Source: Hymenoscyphus infarciens
Taxonomy: Eukaryota > Ascomycota > Leotiomycetes > Helotiales > Helotiaceae
DNA: 64,000 nt
Direction: 5' to 3'
NCBI GenBank assembly: GCA_001414345.1
Contig: LLCB01000229.1
Location: forward strand, 1-64,000
Shown here: positions 35,034-47,478 of the stretch, one piece after another
Layout of the letters: every line of letters starts with the position of its first letter
Numbering within the stretch: the first letter of the stretch is position 1
Notes under the pieces: generated by a model
What the model was told of the DNA's origin: nothing
The model's input: only the letters and a program-made list of their open reading frames with translations
Databases searched by the model: none
Position numbers and translations under genes: made by a program

Positions 35034-38000
35034 ATGAGCAAGCGGCAGTTCAAGACGCAGGCTTCGAGTAGCCGCGCATTGCCCATTAATAAAGGATTCG
35101 GGGGATTTGGCGCCACCCCACCCAGCACTCTCTCCTACGTCGCAGAGCTACCAGATCTCAGCTCAATTTCAGATCCCAATATCGTTGTGGCATTCAAAAG
35201 TTTGTCAAAGTCGGATGGCACAACAAAAACGAAGGCTCTGGATGTGCTGGACGAATATATATCTAGGCAGGGCGATGGAGGGGTAGAAGACCCGGTCCTG
35301 GAGGCGTGGGTACGCACTCCAGATTCGCTGTTGATCTACAATTGAAGCTAATTTTGCGGCAGGTACAATTCTACCCTCGTCTCGCTATCAATAACCATCG
35401 TCGAGTTCGCGAACAGTCGCATACCCTCCAAGTCAAATTACTCAAGTCTGCGCGGAAACGGATGGAGCGACGTCTCCCCGACACTGTAGGAAGCTGGCTC
35501 GCGGGGTGTTTTGATAGAGATGGGTCTGTTGCAAGGGCCGCGCAGTCTGGTATCAGCTCTTTTCTGGATACAAACGACAAGGTGACACTCTTCTGGACTC
35601 GCTGCCAAAGCCAGATCCTCGACTATGCCCAAGAAGCGATGAACGAGACTTCCCAGACGCTGAGTGACGATCGTAACACGAGTGCCGAAGACGCCAAATC
35701 TTTATATCTCAGGGTCATCTGCTCTAGTATCTCGCTGGTTGCCCATCTTCTGATCAAATTGAAACCAGGTGATGTTTTGAAGTGCCAACAAAAGTATGAA
35801 GATTTCATTCGTGCAAAGAAATTGTGGTCATTTGCGTCTTCTGAGGACGCATTTGTAAGGAAAGCTCTATATCGCCTTTTGGTAGTTTGCCTAGAGAAGC
35901 AACCCGGTTCTGTCCAAACTTCACTTAGTATGATAAGTATCGGCTTAATTGAAAAGGGCCTTTCAGTTTCCCAGTCAACCTCGTCCTTACAACTCATACA
36001 GGCCCTGGAGAGCTTGACAGGTCAATTTCCAGAAGTTTGGACATCAACCCGCAAGGGAGTGTCGTCCTTCATCCAAGTACGGAATTTTGTTCGAAAAGGA
36101 TCACAAGGTGCCCCCGCTGCTTATTGGTCGTCACTGCGGAATCTTCTATCTGCAATACCAGGGGAAGTATTTCCATCCGATGAGGAAGAATGTCTACTGT
36201 TCTTGACCGAATTTCGAAACGCTATTCAGGGACGTGAAGAACCAAAACACAATGGAGAGGAAGCCTGGTCGAGTTATTTCGGTGTGGTGGAGATACTGGC
36301 GCGAATTCGACCACAATCAAGTTTTCATGGCATCCTTTTTCGAAATGCCATATATCCCATTTTGGAAGGGTACTTGCAGGGGACCCAAGATCGGATTCCT
36401 GTTGCCACTCCTGCAATGGCCAAAGGTTACCATGTTTGGGCCTCAACGCAAGGCATGACACCTCAAGACGGGGTTTCATTTTCTTTGCAAAGATTGGCCA
36501 GTGCATTCATTGCTCAATCTCAGACTTCTATTCATATACAACCAGAGAAGTCTGAGGCATTCCGGGAAGGTCAAAAGAAAATTATCACAGAGGGGCATCG
36601 TTGGTTCTCCTTGCTGGCTGAAGTGAGCAAATCAAGCGATTCTGAGGGCATTGCACGCCCATTGGTCACCTCTTCCTTTGGAATCCTCAGTTCTGCGATG
36701 AAAACGATCGTCAGCGAGGAAGGGCGGGCGTACTCGGCAGCCGCCATGGTTGAAATCTCCATGAGGCTTGTACCCAAGGTTGTTGTAGCATCACCGGAGC
36801 TCTTTGACTCAATCAAGACCTTGGTCGAGTCGAATCTACCCCAGTACAAGATTGTTCTTTCTTCTTCCTTGAGATATCTTGTCGCAACGCTGTTTGTTAT
36901 CCGGTCTCTTCCAAATCAAGAAGTGTTTTTTGAAAGCGCCTGGAATCGAGCCATTGATTCCCTGTCTTCAAATACCTCAAATCCCGTTTCTTGGAATGGA
37001 ATTGGTGCGCTTCTTGCAAACGACACCATTTCGGAGCTCTCCAAGTCGAACTCCGTGCTTCAAAAACTTCTCCTGGAGGCCAATATACAAGCCCTGGGTG
37101 GGGTTACAGAAGCGTGGTCTTTGTTTGAAACTGCCCTTGACTTTGACTGTTATGCCGATGATTCTGCTGAAGCTTTGTTGAGCCAAATTTTAAAGCATCT
37201 TAGTCCGCATAATGACCAGAAACCAACGTCACTTACCTATGATGGGTCAGATCTTGCACTCGAAGCACTTGAGTATATCTCGGAGCATAGACCTGGAATT
37301 TTAAGCATAGCGAAAGATAGCCACGTAATGATTACCACCCTCTTACTAGAAATCATGGAGATATCCGATGCCGAAGTCGCATCCCGTGCCTTGGCCGTAA
37401 AGTCTGCCGTGGAACACGCAAATTGCTCTCCTGGACAAATCGATCAATACTCATCGCTTGATGTAATTCGATGGAACCTCGAACTTGACCCAACTAGCCC
37501 CCGAATCCTACAGTATGTTTGTATGCCGTCTCTACTCTGTTTTGACCTGACAAATTCTATAGAATCGAAACGCTTGTCCAGCAAGCGAAGGACTTTGAGA
37601 CTAAAAATCCGAAGCTTGCTCCAGCCACTGCTTTCTTTCCGGATTCCAAGAAATGGGCAGTGGCCATCTCCTCGACTCTGGCGTTCGGTCCAAATCCTGC
37701 ACTTGGAGTCATGAGGCCATTTGGCGGAGCTGCGTTGCTTGCTTCTTCGCTGTCAAGTAAGACACCAGCCTCGCTGCGAGAATCCAGAAGTATCCCAATT
37801 GCCCTACGAATGGCACTGTATACATCAAGTTTAGTTGAAAACAACGAGCTTCTTTTACGCTTGCCAGCAGAACCTTTGTTGGATATTCTGCATTCTCTTC
37901 TACTCACGGCGGAGGTTGTTAGCGACAAATTGGATCTACTTGTTCCTGGAGAATCTATCGAGTGGGTTGCAGAGGAAGAGGATGAATTAGAAGAGCTTCG

Positions 38001-40214
38001 AACATTCGCGTCTAATGCGCACTTGAACGCTCTCATCGCCGGTGCGAAACACTGGCAGAATCAGGATTCGGCTCCAGAAAGTGACAATGATACCTCTGGG
38101 ATCGTCAATACACTGGTTAACAAACTCATCGATACATCCAGCGATAAAACTGGCCAGTACTATGCTTCGAAAGCTCTTGGACACCTTGTTAGTTCATTGG
38201 TCGGTGCTCATGGCTGGGATATTACACGCGGTGAGGCTTGGCTTTCAAGTCTAAACTTGTTTTCTACAGCGACAGGCAACATTTTCGGAGCCACTGCCAT
38301 CCTGACGGCTCTGGAAAGCAACCTCGCGAGTAGTCAGACTGTCAACAAACTCTGCAATCGCCTTATCAGCGACGTTGCCGGTGCATCTGCCACTTCAGAA
38401 AAGTCATATGGGGCTCTTGTTCTCTTGAATGCTATCTTGGCAGTCTATGCCGAAGAGGAAATACCTGTAGCAAAGAATCGCATCATTTTTGCCGTTAAGC
38501 AGATTCTATCATGGACGCCAACCCTGGCAACTACGAATCCTTATCTCTCTTCGGAGTCATGTAGAGCTTTGCAAGTTCTTTTGCCTGCTATCAAGGATGT
38601 ATATGGATCCTATTGGGAAACAGCAATCGGCTTTTGCTTTTCGGTTTGGGAGGTCAACCCAGATGGCACCCTTTCAGATGAACATATTCCCATGGTAGGA
38701 ATGAGTCTCAAACTCTACTCTATCTTACGAAAATTAGACGAAACAAATGACGACCTGGAAGAAACTCTCATCGAACAAAAGGAAGCCATTTCTTTTGCAC
38801 TTGTCGAGCTCTTGAAGCTCCGACGACCACGGGAACACCAGCCTTTGCAATTCGTCGATACCCTCTTGCTGAGGCTGCTACGTGATATTCCCCATGCTCA
38901 TTTGGAAGATCTTTCAGAGCTGTATCCTCTCCTTGCCTCGGAGAACCGAAATTTGCAGTCTGCAGCCTATGACCTTCTTCGTCGGGCTCTATCTCAGGCA
39001 CAGCAGCAGATTTCGGTTGATGTTCTTCTAGATAAGAAAGGTAAGGGCATATCCCAGAGTGGCTCAACATAAACTAACAAGAACCAGATGCTCGTCTCCC
39101 GGATGAATTGTTATCGTTATTGCTGGATCCACCCTCAATTGACAACTACTCGGACGAAATGTTGGAGTCATTTCCTATTCCAATACGAGGCTATCTACTA
39201 TCGTGGCAACTCGTCTTCGAAGCCTACGACAACGCCTCACTCAAAGTCCGGAATGATTACACCAATCTACTGAATTCTGAAAACTACCTAGGGCCATTGC
39301 TCAACGTCATATCTGACCTTTTCCAAAAATTTAGCAGCAAAGCTGGAGATTTGAGCAAGATCCTTTTCGACCCTTCGACCATTTCAACATACGAATTATG
39401 GACGGCGATTGACTCTGAATCTCCAAAGCGTGATATATGCTGGCTCCTTGGCCATCTCTATTACAGATGTCTCAAATTTACCCCAAGTCTCGCCAGAAAC
39501 TGGTGGTCAGATTGCAGTTCTCGCCAACTCAAACTGTCCGTTAATAAGTGGACTGAAAAGGTGTTCTCACCCATTTTGATACAAGAAGTCAAGAATGAGG
39601 TTACGAAGTGGGCGGAGGAACAAGATGCTTCTGATGATGAGAAGAAACCTCTCATTATCAAGGCCTCTCGTCTTTTACCAGAAATTAATGCGGGGTACGA
39701 GATTGATGATATGATGATGCAGATTGTTGTCTCGCTGCCTGTTGATTACCCACTTCAAGGTGTGGAGGTGAAAGGTGTCAATCGAGTGGCTGTTAATGAG
39801 AAGACGTGGAGAGCATGGCAGGTTATTGCACAGGGTGTTATGAGACATAATGTAAGTCCTCCCTCTTTCCCCTCCTTCCCCTCTTCGTTACCCCACCCCA
39901 TATCTTCTCCACTTCCCCGCATTGCCTGAACCAAACTAACAACCCTCCAGACCGTAGTAGACGGACTCATTCTCTTCCGCGACAACCTCGCCCTCGCCAT
40001 GGCAGGCAAAACCGAATGCGCCATCTGCTACTCGATCCTCGCTGCTGATAAAAAGTTACCGGATAAGACTTGTGGAACGTGCAAGAATACTTTCCATGCT
40101 TATTGTTTGTACAAGTGGTTTCATTCTAGTAACCAGAGTACGTGTCCACTTTGTAGGAATACTTTTACTTATGGGGATAGTGGGAGGGGACGGGAGGGGA
40201 GAGGTGGTGGGTAG
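35034..40214 (+). CDS. ltn1: E3 ubiquitin-protein ligase Listerin (Ltn1/Rkr1)
   Basis: Ribosome-associated quality control ligase: it binds 60S subunits holding stalled nascent chains and ubiquitinates the chain. Five exons (35034-35309, 35363-37512, 37563-39040, 39088-39851, 39951-40214) give 1643 aa, close to the usual length of about 1550-1800. The N-terminal region shows the family's start: a Gly/Phe patch (NKGFGGFG), then LSYVAELPDLSSISDPNIV and, across intron 1, EAWVQFYPRLAINNHRRVRE. The middle is HEAT/ARM-like helical repeats. The extreme C-terminus is a variant RING of Listerin type: CAICYSIL ... C-x2-C (CGTCKNTFH) ... CPLCRN, with the last exon adding a short Gly/Arg tail. All zinc ligands are present, so the protein should be active. 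Introns are 50-99 nt. Confidence 0.95.
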
Positions 40215-41056
40215 ATGGTCAATTGATAATTGGTTGGTTGTGATGAGTTGTAGGTAGTGAGTTTGTTGTGCCGTCGTGAGAAGAGAGAGAGAGAATTTTA
40301 TAAAAAATAAAAAAAAAACTCCTAAACGACACAAAAATTTGATATTTATCTGCTCGGTATCAGATTTGAACTGATGTCTCTTCTTGGTCCTTCACAACGC
40401 ACCTGCTTGACCTACACACAAACAGAGGTCGTTCTCATGGGAACGCGCCAACGCTGCATGAGCGAAATTCGAGAGGGGGTGCGCGTATGTTGAAGAGAAG
40501 CGCCTTAACCACTGGGCTAACCAAGCTTTGAGTAGAAGTGTTTTGATTTGGTGGGGACACTGCCTTTCGGAGGTCATTAGAAGGGATGTGAGGGGAGGGG
40601 GAATTGTGGGTCGTGAGTATTTCCGGTGGTGAGTGGTGAATGAAGCTTCCAGGTGAATCTTTAGTGGTGATTTGAGGACATGAGAGTGGTGATTGGGAAG
40701 GGCCAATAGTGTCGCGCCTACGATTAGCCAAACATCTTCGTTATTCCATGTTTTCAGATGTTTCACCCCTCACTTGCTCCACCGGATCAGACACCCATCA
40801 ATCTGAATGTGAAGAGGTGCCTGTCAAGTGCTCTTTACATGTTTGTCGGTCAGTCTGGGAGAACTATGATGATTAGGCTGCGTTGTATAAGTTTCTCTCG
40901 TTCACTCGTTCACGGTATATACAAAGAATGTTAATTAGAAACTGTTATTCGTGAGAATTTAGAGTAAGTAAACTACTTGGATATAGTAGCCTAGGGTGGT
41001 TACGGAAAGTGAACTTGAATTATTATAGTCTTTTGATAATAAGTTATGTTTAATTA
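40215..41056. other. Intergenic between Listerin and a TIR transposon
   Basis: Holds tRNA-like element copy 1 (40351-40526) 140 bp after the Listerin stop, and a GA/A-rich tract (about 40280-40318). The rest is unremarkable. Confidence 0.4.
40351..40526 (-). repeat. tRNA-like dispersed element, copy 1 (SINE-like)
   Basis: Read on the minus strand, the unit begins GCTTGGTTAGCCCAGTGG, a tRNA 5' half with acceptor strand GCTTGGT and an A-box-like D arm. It ends ATCAGTTCAAATCTGAT then ACCGAGCA, a perfect 5-bp T arm with a B-box-like loop and the complementary acceptor strand. CTTCT after the D arm can pair with AGAAG before the T arm as an anticodon stem. Instead of a 7-nt loop about 110 nt intervene. 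T-rich sequence follows the 3' end, as for a Pol III stop. Too long for an ordinary tRNA intron; a tRNA-derived retroelement is the simplest reading. Confidence 0.65.
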
Positions 41057-42770
41057 ATCGTTCGGCTCCACACTCACCTATGAGGCACGTGCCTTATGGG
41101 TGAGGGAGCGTAATACGTCGATTTCAGTAATACGTCGATTTTTTTTAACACCTAAACTCTCTATATTTAAAAATATATAGAAAAACAATAATAGTTTATT
41201 AAAACTTACTATAAAGACTACTATCTTAAAAAGTACTTATTAAATACTTTTCTAAGAGAGGGATACGAAGACTCAACACCTGTACGCGGTGCATCCTACG
41301 AACCTCTAGCAGTCCTACTTCGTCCCCAGGACTGTCTACAGAGCTAAGTTTAAGTTAAAAAACATCGACATAGTAATACCCCTTTTTATAACTATCAGAG
41401 TTTTAGGCCTCTCAACCTTCTATAAAGAAGCTACGTCACACACAGCAACATACTAGATATCAGCAAAAAAGACCTATACAGCTTATTTACTTAATAGTAG
41501 TATCTACAGACTACTAAAACGAACTAATTAAGAAAGCTTCTAAAGCTAATTCTATATATTCGCTAACACTAGAAGACTTCTACTCTAGATATACTACAGA
41601 ATTATATATAACTCTAAGAAGGTAAGAGCTATATACTAACCTAAGATTAGAGGTAATACCTACAGTAGTTATTCTATATAGTTAGTATATACTATATTTG
41701 AGTTAAGAGAATTACTAGAAGGGGTAAAGGACCCTCAACGACGGTGATAGAGTAATTAGAAGGGGCCTAGGCAGTATAAATAGGAGTATAGACACAGAGG
41801 GGTTTTTATAACTAGATAATAGACTCTCTACTATTTATATCAGTAAATATTCAAAGTACATAGTATTTCAATAAAGCAGCGAGATACCCTCTAGGAGGTA
41901 TAGGATCGTGGAGTAGGGAACCAATTCTCTAGTAGTTATAAAGAACTAATTCTCTACTATTTATATTAGTAGATATTTAAAGCACGTTCAACAGCTCTTA
42001 GATAAAGCAGCGAAATACCCCTTAAGAGGTATAAGACTATAGAGTAGAGGGAACAGAAGATAGAACTAGGAAACTCAGGTTAGGGATATATTAGAGGATA
42101 GTTCTATATAAAACAGTACACCGGAAGACGATTATTATCAGTCCTATATAAGGGAGAGCTAACTAAGCCCTTTTTATAAGAGCTATTATAAAGTACCAAA
42201 TCAGTCGTTCACAAGAACGACTAAAAACAACAAATTTAAATCAGAACAGGGGGAACAAAAGGAGATACTAAGCTATTACTAAGATATAAAGCCAGGAGCA
42301 TAGAGGTATATATATATAGCAGGCCTAGTAATAAGCACTCTAAGAAGTATATAAGCTACTTTTAGATAAAACCCTATAAATAGTACGTCTACATAGCGCT
42401 GGCTTTAGGCAGCTAAAAAGACTATTTAAATATAAAAAAAAAAAAAAAAAAAAAACTTTTCTAAGAGAAAAAATACCTATAAAGATTACTAATAGAATTA
42501 GAGTAGTAATTAGAAAAGCTCTCTATCAAAAGCTTAAACTTTTTAATAAACTCTAGAATAGTAGAGAGATTCTATTAATTTTAAGCTAGAACTTAAATTT
42601 ATTATATAAACTTATAATAGAAACTAATTATAATACTATTAATAATACTAGAGGAGAGTTGAAAAAGTCGATTTTAGGTGTAAAAAAAAATCGACGTATT
42701 GCTGAAATCGACGTATTACGTTCTCTCATCTAATACGCGAAGCGGATTAGGTGAGGCAGGTCCGAGCGAT
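41057..42770. mobile_element. TIR transposon remnant, copy B (1.7 kb, TA target site), same family as 27.2 kb
   Basis: Bounded by TA (41055-41056, 42771-42772). The left tip ATCGTTCGGCTCCACA and the right tip, read inward, ATCGCTCGGACCTGCC match copy A. TIRs extend through CGTAATACGTCGATTTCAG. The left subterminal palindrome (41073-41104) reads CTCACC ... GGTGAG with a stem based on GGCACGTGCC, while the right one keeps the TAATCCGC/GCGTATTA-type stem of copy A. The interior is partly TA-rich and broken, with no intact transposase frame, but it is long enough to have once held coding sequence. An A run of about 22 lies near 42430. Confidence 0.8.
41821..42055. repeat. Imperfect tandem duplication (about 120 bp x 2) inside TIR element B
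   Basis: The unit at about 41821-41935 (TCTCTACTATTTATATCAGT ... AAAGCAGCGAGATACCC ... GAGGTATA) recurs at about 41943-42055 with substitutions that are mainly C/T and G/A (TCTCTACTATTTATATTAGT, AAAGCAGCGAAATACCC). RIP acts on such duplications, so the differences fit independent mutation of the two units. Confidence 0.6.
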
Positions 42771-42772
42771 TA

Positions 42773-44499
42773 AATGACTCTAAGCTTGTTCTAAAAGTCG
42801 TTTTGATTTCATAAGTTTAGGACAAGTGTGACTAGAACGCTTATACACGTTAGACGGAAGCGCGAATTTACGCTCCCTGCTTCTGAAATTATATTATGAA
42901 GTATAATGTAAAGGTAAAACTAATCGCTAAAGTACGTGAATACTACTAACCGCTGTTCGGATTCATATTTTAGTTGTATTTTTTTTAGTCGTGCTATGTT
43001 AAGAGACAGGTATTTCAAAGGTTCGCTAATTCTAGGTACTAATTGTTGATAGCGAATGCCTTAACTAAGAGAGTAGCGTGTAGAAATTACAAGAACAGCG
43101 GCGTGCTTGGTTGGAAGTCTTATTTAAAAAACCAGATATTCCTTATATCTTATAACTCTCCTTTCTACCTGTAAAGTTTTTATTCAGCTTACTCGCAGAT
43201 TACTCACGACAACTCTCCCTCAAATCCGTAAACACCTAATATCGGATTATCTAATACTAGGAGTTTACTTAGCTTTCTAAGCCTTATACGATACTTTTTT
43301 AAGTTGAACAAATACGTGCCTTTGATATAATAATCGTTAAATTATCTATACGATAAGGGTAATGCAATGCTTCAATTTAATTCATTCTCTGCCTTTCTCT
43401 ACTCTCTAAAAGCAACTCTAGTTATTAAACAGGCTGGCCTTGGTACTCACGTGTTACGTCCTAATTAGGAACTTTGTTGCACTTCGCGAAAAGTATTTGA
43501 TTCCTGGCATCAGTTATTTTTCGGTCACGTGCACAGTCGGAGTTTTGGTCTAGTCTACTGTAACATGGAACTTTATTCTAGGAACTTGACTTAATCGAGA
43601 GTAGCGAGTGTAATTATAATAAACTGTTTGTGAGGATTAACCTGAATATTCTAATGAGACGGTTGCTTTGCCTAGTTATCTATATATATATAGCGTATCT
43701 GATTTTTCTCTAGAGTATAGAGAAAATATATATAGATAGAATATCTTATGAGAGCGGATCCAGGTGTAAGCTTAAGGAATATAATTAAAATAGAACGAGT
43801 GAGACAACAATCATTTTGCTCTCTCACGTTATCAAATATAAGTAAGCTATTAAATACCGAGTTTTGACTAAACAAGACACGAAAGATTTATGTGAAAAAA
43901 AATACAAAAAAGAATAACTTGTTTGGTATCAGATGCGAACTGATGATTTCTTCTCAGTCCTCTCACGACATCCCCCCTTGACGACTTCACACCATCCAGG
44001 AAGAGAGGCCTTAGCCGCATTTTGCGAGATACGAGAGTGGGGATTGAGGACATCAGGAAAGAGCTCAGCTTGGAATTTGGTCTGAATTCAGACTCCAGAA
44101 CATCGATATCATACTCTATGCTCTTGACCGAGTTGATGAGGCTCAGTGAGGCTCCACTTACGGCGTCAATGTTATGTAGATCATGACTAACTAGTGGAAG
44201 TTTGCATTGCAACTAAAATGTACGCCTCTTACCTGCATTTGCCAATCAGAAAACATCATTGAACTTTCCAAGGCGCGGCCGAGTAACTTGGCAAAGGCCT
44301 TAATCACCTTTTTGGAAGTGCCAAGATGTATTCCGGGGAGATCCTGGATTTGTGATTGACAGATTCCCACTTTTATTCACCAGCCTTCTTTGGATGGGAA
44401 TTTCACTCTTGACGACTCCTCTCTTCCACCAACTTCTCGTACAACGTCTTGGATCTCTTGTGTCGTCTTGTCTCGCACAAATGGCACAGTTCGGTTACA
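42773..44499. other. Intergenic between TIR element B and the CorA gene
   Basis: Moderately TA-rich, with tRNA-like element copy 2 (about 43917-44025) and a coding-like antisense relic (about 44026-44366) described under findings. The promoter and leader of the CorA-type gene must lie in its last part. No other gene is supported. Confidence 0.35.
43917..44025 (-). repeat. tRNA-like dispersed element, copy 2 (degenerate 5' half)
   Basis: On the minus strand the 3' half is well kept: GAGAAGAAATCATCAGTTCG, then CATCTGATACC, with the same 5-bp T arm and B-box-like loop as copies 1 and 3. A degenerate 5' half (GCGGCTAAGGCCTCTCTTCC, corresponding to GTGGTTAAGGC.CTTCT) lies only about 60 nt upstream. 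A T-rich stretch follows the 3' end. The acceptor strand is mutated (ACCAAAC instead of ACCGAGC), suggesting an older copy. Confidence 0.55.
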
Positions 44500-47478
44500 A
44501 TGGATACGAGAGAGTTGTTGAAAAGGCTAGAGGCCGAGCGAAATGCTTACCTGACTACCCTCCAATTAGTTCACGATGCCCTCGCGCAATCCGTTCCCGA
44601 GGTTCATATCCCAACTCACCACCCGGCACTTGCTCACGCCTTACCAACCGCCACAACCACCACGAGCAGTAGTGTACACAGTAACACAACCGATATCTCA
44701 TCTACCCCACGCTCTCATAAACCTTCCCGTTTGAGTATAAGCAGTAACCTCGACACCAGCGTCTTCAAACTCGACCACAACGGTCCCCCAACCTCGTTAA
44801 TCAAATCATCCTTCATCTCTGGCGACGAGGATGAAGCAAGTGACGAGGATGAATCTCTCTATGTCCAGGATCTTCTCAAGAAAATCTCATTCGAAGACGA
44901 GGATTTGAAGGTTCATCTTAGGACTTATGAGTGGGATGAATGGTCTCGCGCGATTTTAATGAGTCTTTTTACGAGGAATGGCCGGGTTAAGTATCCACAA
45001 CTGTGGGTGGATGGGAAAGTAGGGGAGGAGGGTGCGCATTATTCCCTTTATCAGGTTTTTGATGTAGGGGTTGATGGGACGCCTTTGCCGCTGCATAACG
45101 CAGGGAAGGTTACGGAGGGGAGGGGAAAGGATGAGGTTGTTTGGGGGTTGATTAAGGTTTGTTTTTCTTTCTTTGATGATTTTGTTTCAAGGCTTTTGGA
45201 GGGGTTGTATGTCGTGGAGTTATCTCGATTCCTTTCTGGATGAGTGAAATGTTGCGAATGTGGCTAATAAGATTGACAGGATATCAACACAAATAGTGAG
45301 AGATTGAGACAGGCAGTGGGGCGAATCACGTAAGTTTTTCCTCTCTCATTTTCTCCGATTTCTTCCCCAGGTCATTGAAGAGGCTTTGATGTGGGAATAC
45401 TCGGATGGGGCTGATGAGAAGATAGAATTTTGAGAGAACCATCGCCAATTGTTTTCGCTGCCATTCATTTAACCATGAATGAGCTTTTTGATATGGATGA
45501 AATTTATAAACTTCTTGTCAAACAGGGTACCACCACTGTAGGTTTTGCCTTGTATTTGCTTTTCAGGTTTTCCCTGTGTTATGGTTTTCGGGACGAGAAT
45601 GGTTATATTATCAAGTCTACATTCATTCGCTCATTTCCTTGAAAAACAAACCCCAACTAACCGACCTACCCTAATCACAGGCTCACATGAAGCGAGCATA
45701 CCACTCCGACCCCCGCAAACAAAAATCCTTCGTTTTCTCATTTGAATTTTACACTCTAATAGGGGACGATTGCCAACCCGTGAGTACCCAGCTTCTCCGA
45801 GTGAATTTCTTCTTTGGGTAAAACCCAGCTCCTTGAGGCTCTCACTCCTTCTACTCCTCGAATCTCCCCAAAAAAGTAAACTGACTCCGAGATCCTACAG
45901 ATGTCATGGCAACAGTCAGACCGCGCTCGCTCCATTCCGGATGGCCATATACCCATTTCACGTTGTAGTTCGATCGTTGCACTTGCTCTCGTTGGGGAAC
46001 CAATTAAGAAGTTGAAGAATAGTGCAAGGAGAGCGAAGACCCAGTTTGGGTTTGTGTATAGTCCTTGGAGTCCTTGGCATGTGCTTAATATCGAATGCTA
46101 CCCCGATTGGAAGAGCAATACGGGAAGTCATGATAGTACGAAACACTATGTTAATGGACCGGAAGCATTTCTGAATACCGTTCTGGTCGAGTACAAAGAT
46201 GCTGAAAAGAGATTCGATGAAATCTGTCAGAAAATCGGGACACTAGTTACACCGCCTGTAAGTCGCACCCAATCCACTCGAATCCATTCTTTGGGTGGAA
46301 GAAGCTAATCTCGTATCAAGGCGGATTTCATGTTTAATGGCGATCTCCGAGACAAACTCCTCTTCGAAGATGCCGCATTTACCTACTCCAGACGCTACTT
46401 CTGGGCATTCCAAACTCTCGGAACCATGAATCAAACAATCAAAGCAATGATTGACGCATACACCGATACCTTCACAGACTCTGTCTGGGCAGGTACCCAT
46501 CATTCACTCTGGCCTCTTTCTCCCGAATCCTCGGTTCGCGACCAATATTTCAAAAAACGTCTCGCGTCCTTGAAGAAGGATTTCGAACACGAAATTCATC
46601 GTCTCGAAGCTTTAGTAAAAGAAAATGACCTCCGAAGAAAAGAGATCCGGGATTTGCGAGAGAACCTCTTCTCAGGAACCAGTGTGTTGGAAAGTAGGAA
46701 GAGTGTTGAACAGACTGAGATTACAGTCCAACAAGGTCAGAATATCAAATTACTCACTCTGGTCAATATGTTCTTCCTACCCTTGACCTTTGTTACAAGT
46801 GTTTATGGCATGACGAATATGCCAGTGGATGCTGGATTTTGGCCTTTTGGAGTGACGTTGGCGACGGTCTGTGTGCCGTTTTTCTTTTTAATTGGGAGTA
46901 TGAACACCAGCAGTGGAATGAAATTTTGGAGGGAAAATGTTGGGAAGTTCGGACGATGGGTTGGGGGTAGGGGGGATGAGGGGGTGGTGGTGGAGACGGA
47001 TAGTGATGATGGAGGGGAGGATGGGAATGGTGATGCGGAGGCGAGTGGTCATGCATATGGGAATGGTAATGCGAAGTCGGATGGGGAGGCGAAGAAACCG
47101 AAAGGTATTCAGCGGTCAGGACGAAGCCCAAGTGCTGCTGAAGGGATTAAACAGAGAACTGGGCAGTTTGTTACCATCCCTCCCGTGGTCCATGGTAATA
47201 CCAACTCCACCAGTGAGCGAGAGAGGACTATCTCTTTTGGTAATGAGATTGAGAACTCGGAAAATTTCGTTAGACCCGGACTGCAAAGAAGGAAAACGGT
47301 GGATGAAATACAAGCTGAGATCCGAAAGGGAGAGGCAGGAAAGATTATCCCGAAGAGTGAACTTCCGGCAACTTCGGTTGTTGTAAGGAGTGAAAAGGAT
47401 AACGAAAGGATAAAGGAGACCGGGATTTGGGGGGGATTTAGGAGGAAAAAGGCAGCCAGGAGGGTGTCTAATGTGTAA
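44500..47478 (+). CDS. CorA-family Mg2+ transporter-like protein (fungal long form)
   Basis: Six exons (44500-45156, 45280-45329, 45426-45537, 45681-45779, 45901-46257, 46321-47478) give 810 aa. The second exon is only 50 nt and the third intron-exon boundary needs the acceptor GATAG at 45425 to restore RITILREPSPIVFAAIHLTM; the nearer CCCCAG acceptor leads to a stop. The N-terminal region is a short coiled-coil start and a Ser/Thr/acidic region. The central cytosolic domain holds DFMFNGDLRDKLLFEDAAFT and RRYFWAFQTLGTMNQTIKAM, typical of the fungal CorA-like group. Two C-terminal TM helices follow (LLTLVNMFFLPLTFVTSVYG, ending in the GMTNMP version of the GMN signature, and FGVTLATVCVPFFFLIGSM). 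The tail is charged. Likely Mg2+ or other divalent transport; membrane location not certain. Confidence 0.88.

Noticed and set aside
40351..40526. Calling an ordinary intron-containing tRNA gene
   Set aside because: The arms pair, but the insert of about 110 nt (about 300 nt in copy 3) is far beyond usual tRNA intron length, the anticodon loop has no canonical reading in all copies, and T33 is not kept in copy 3.
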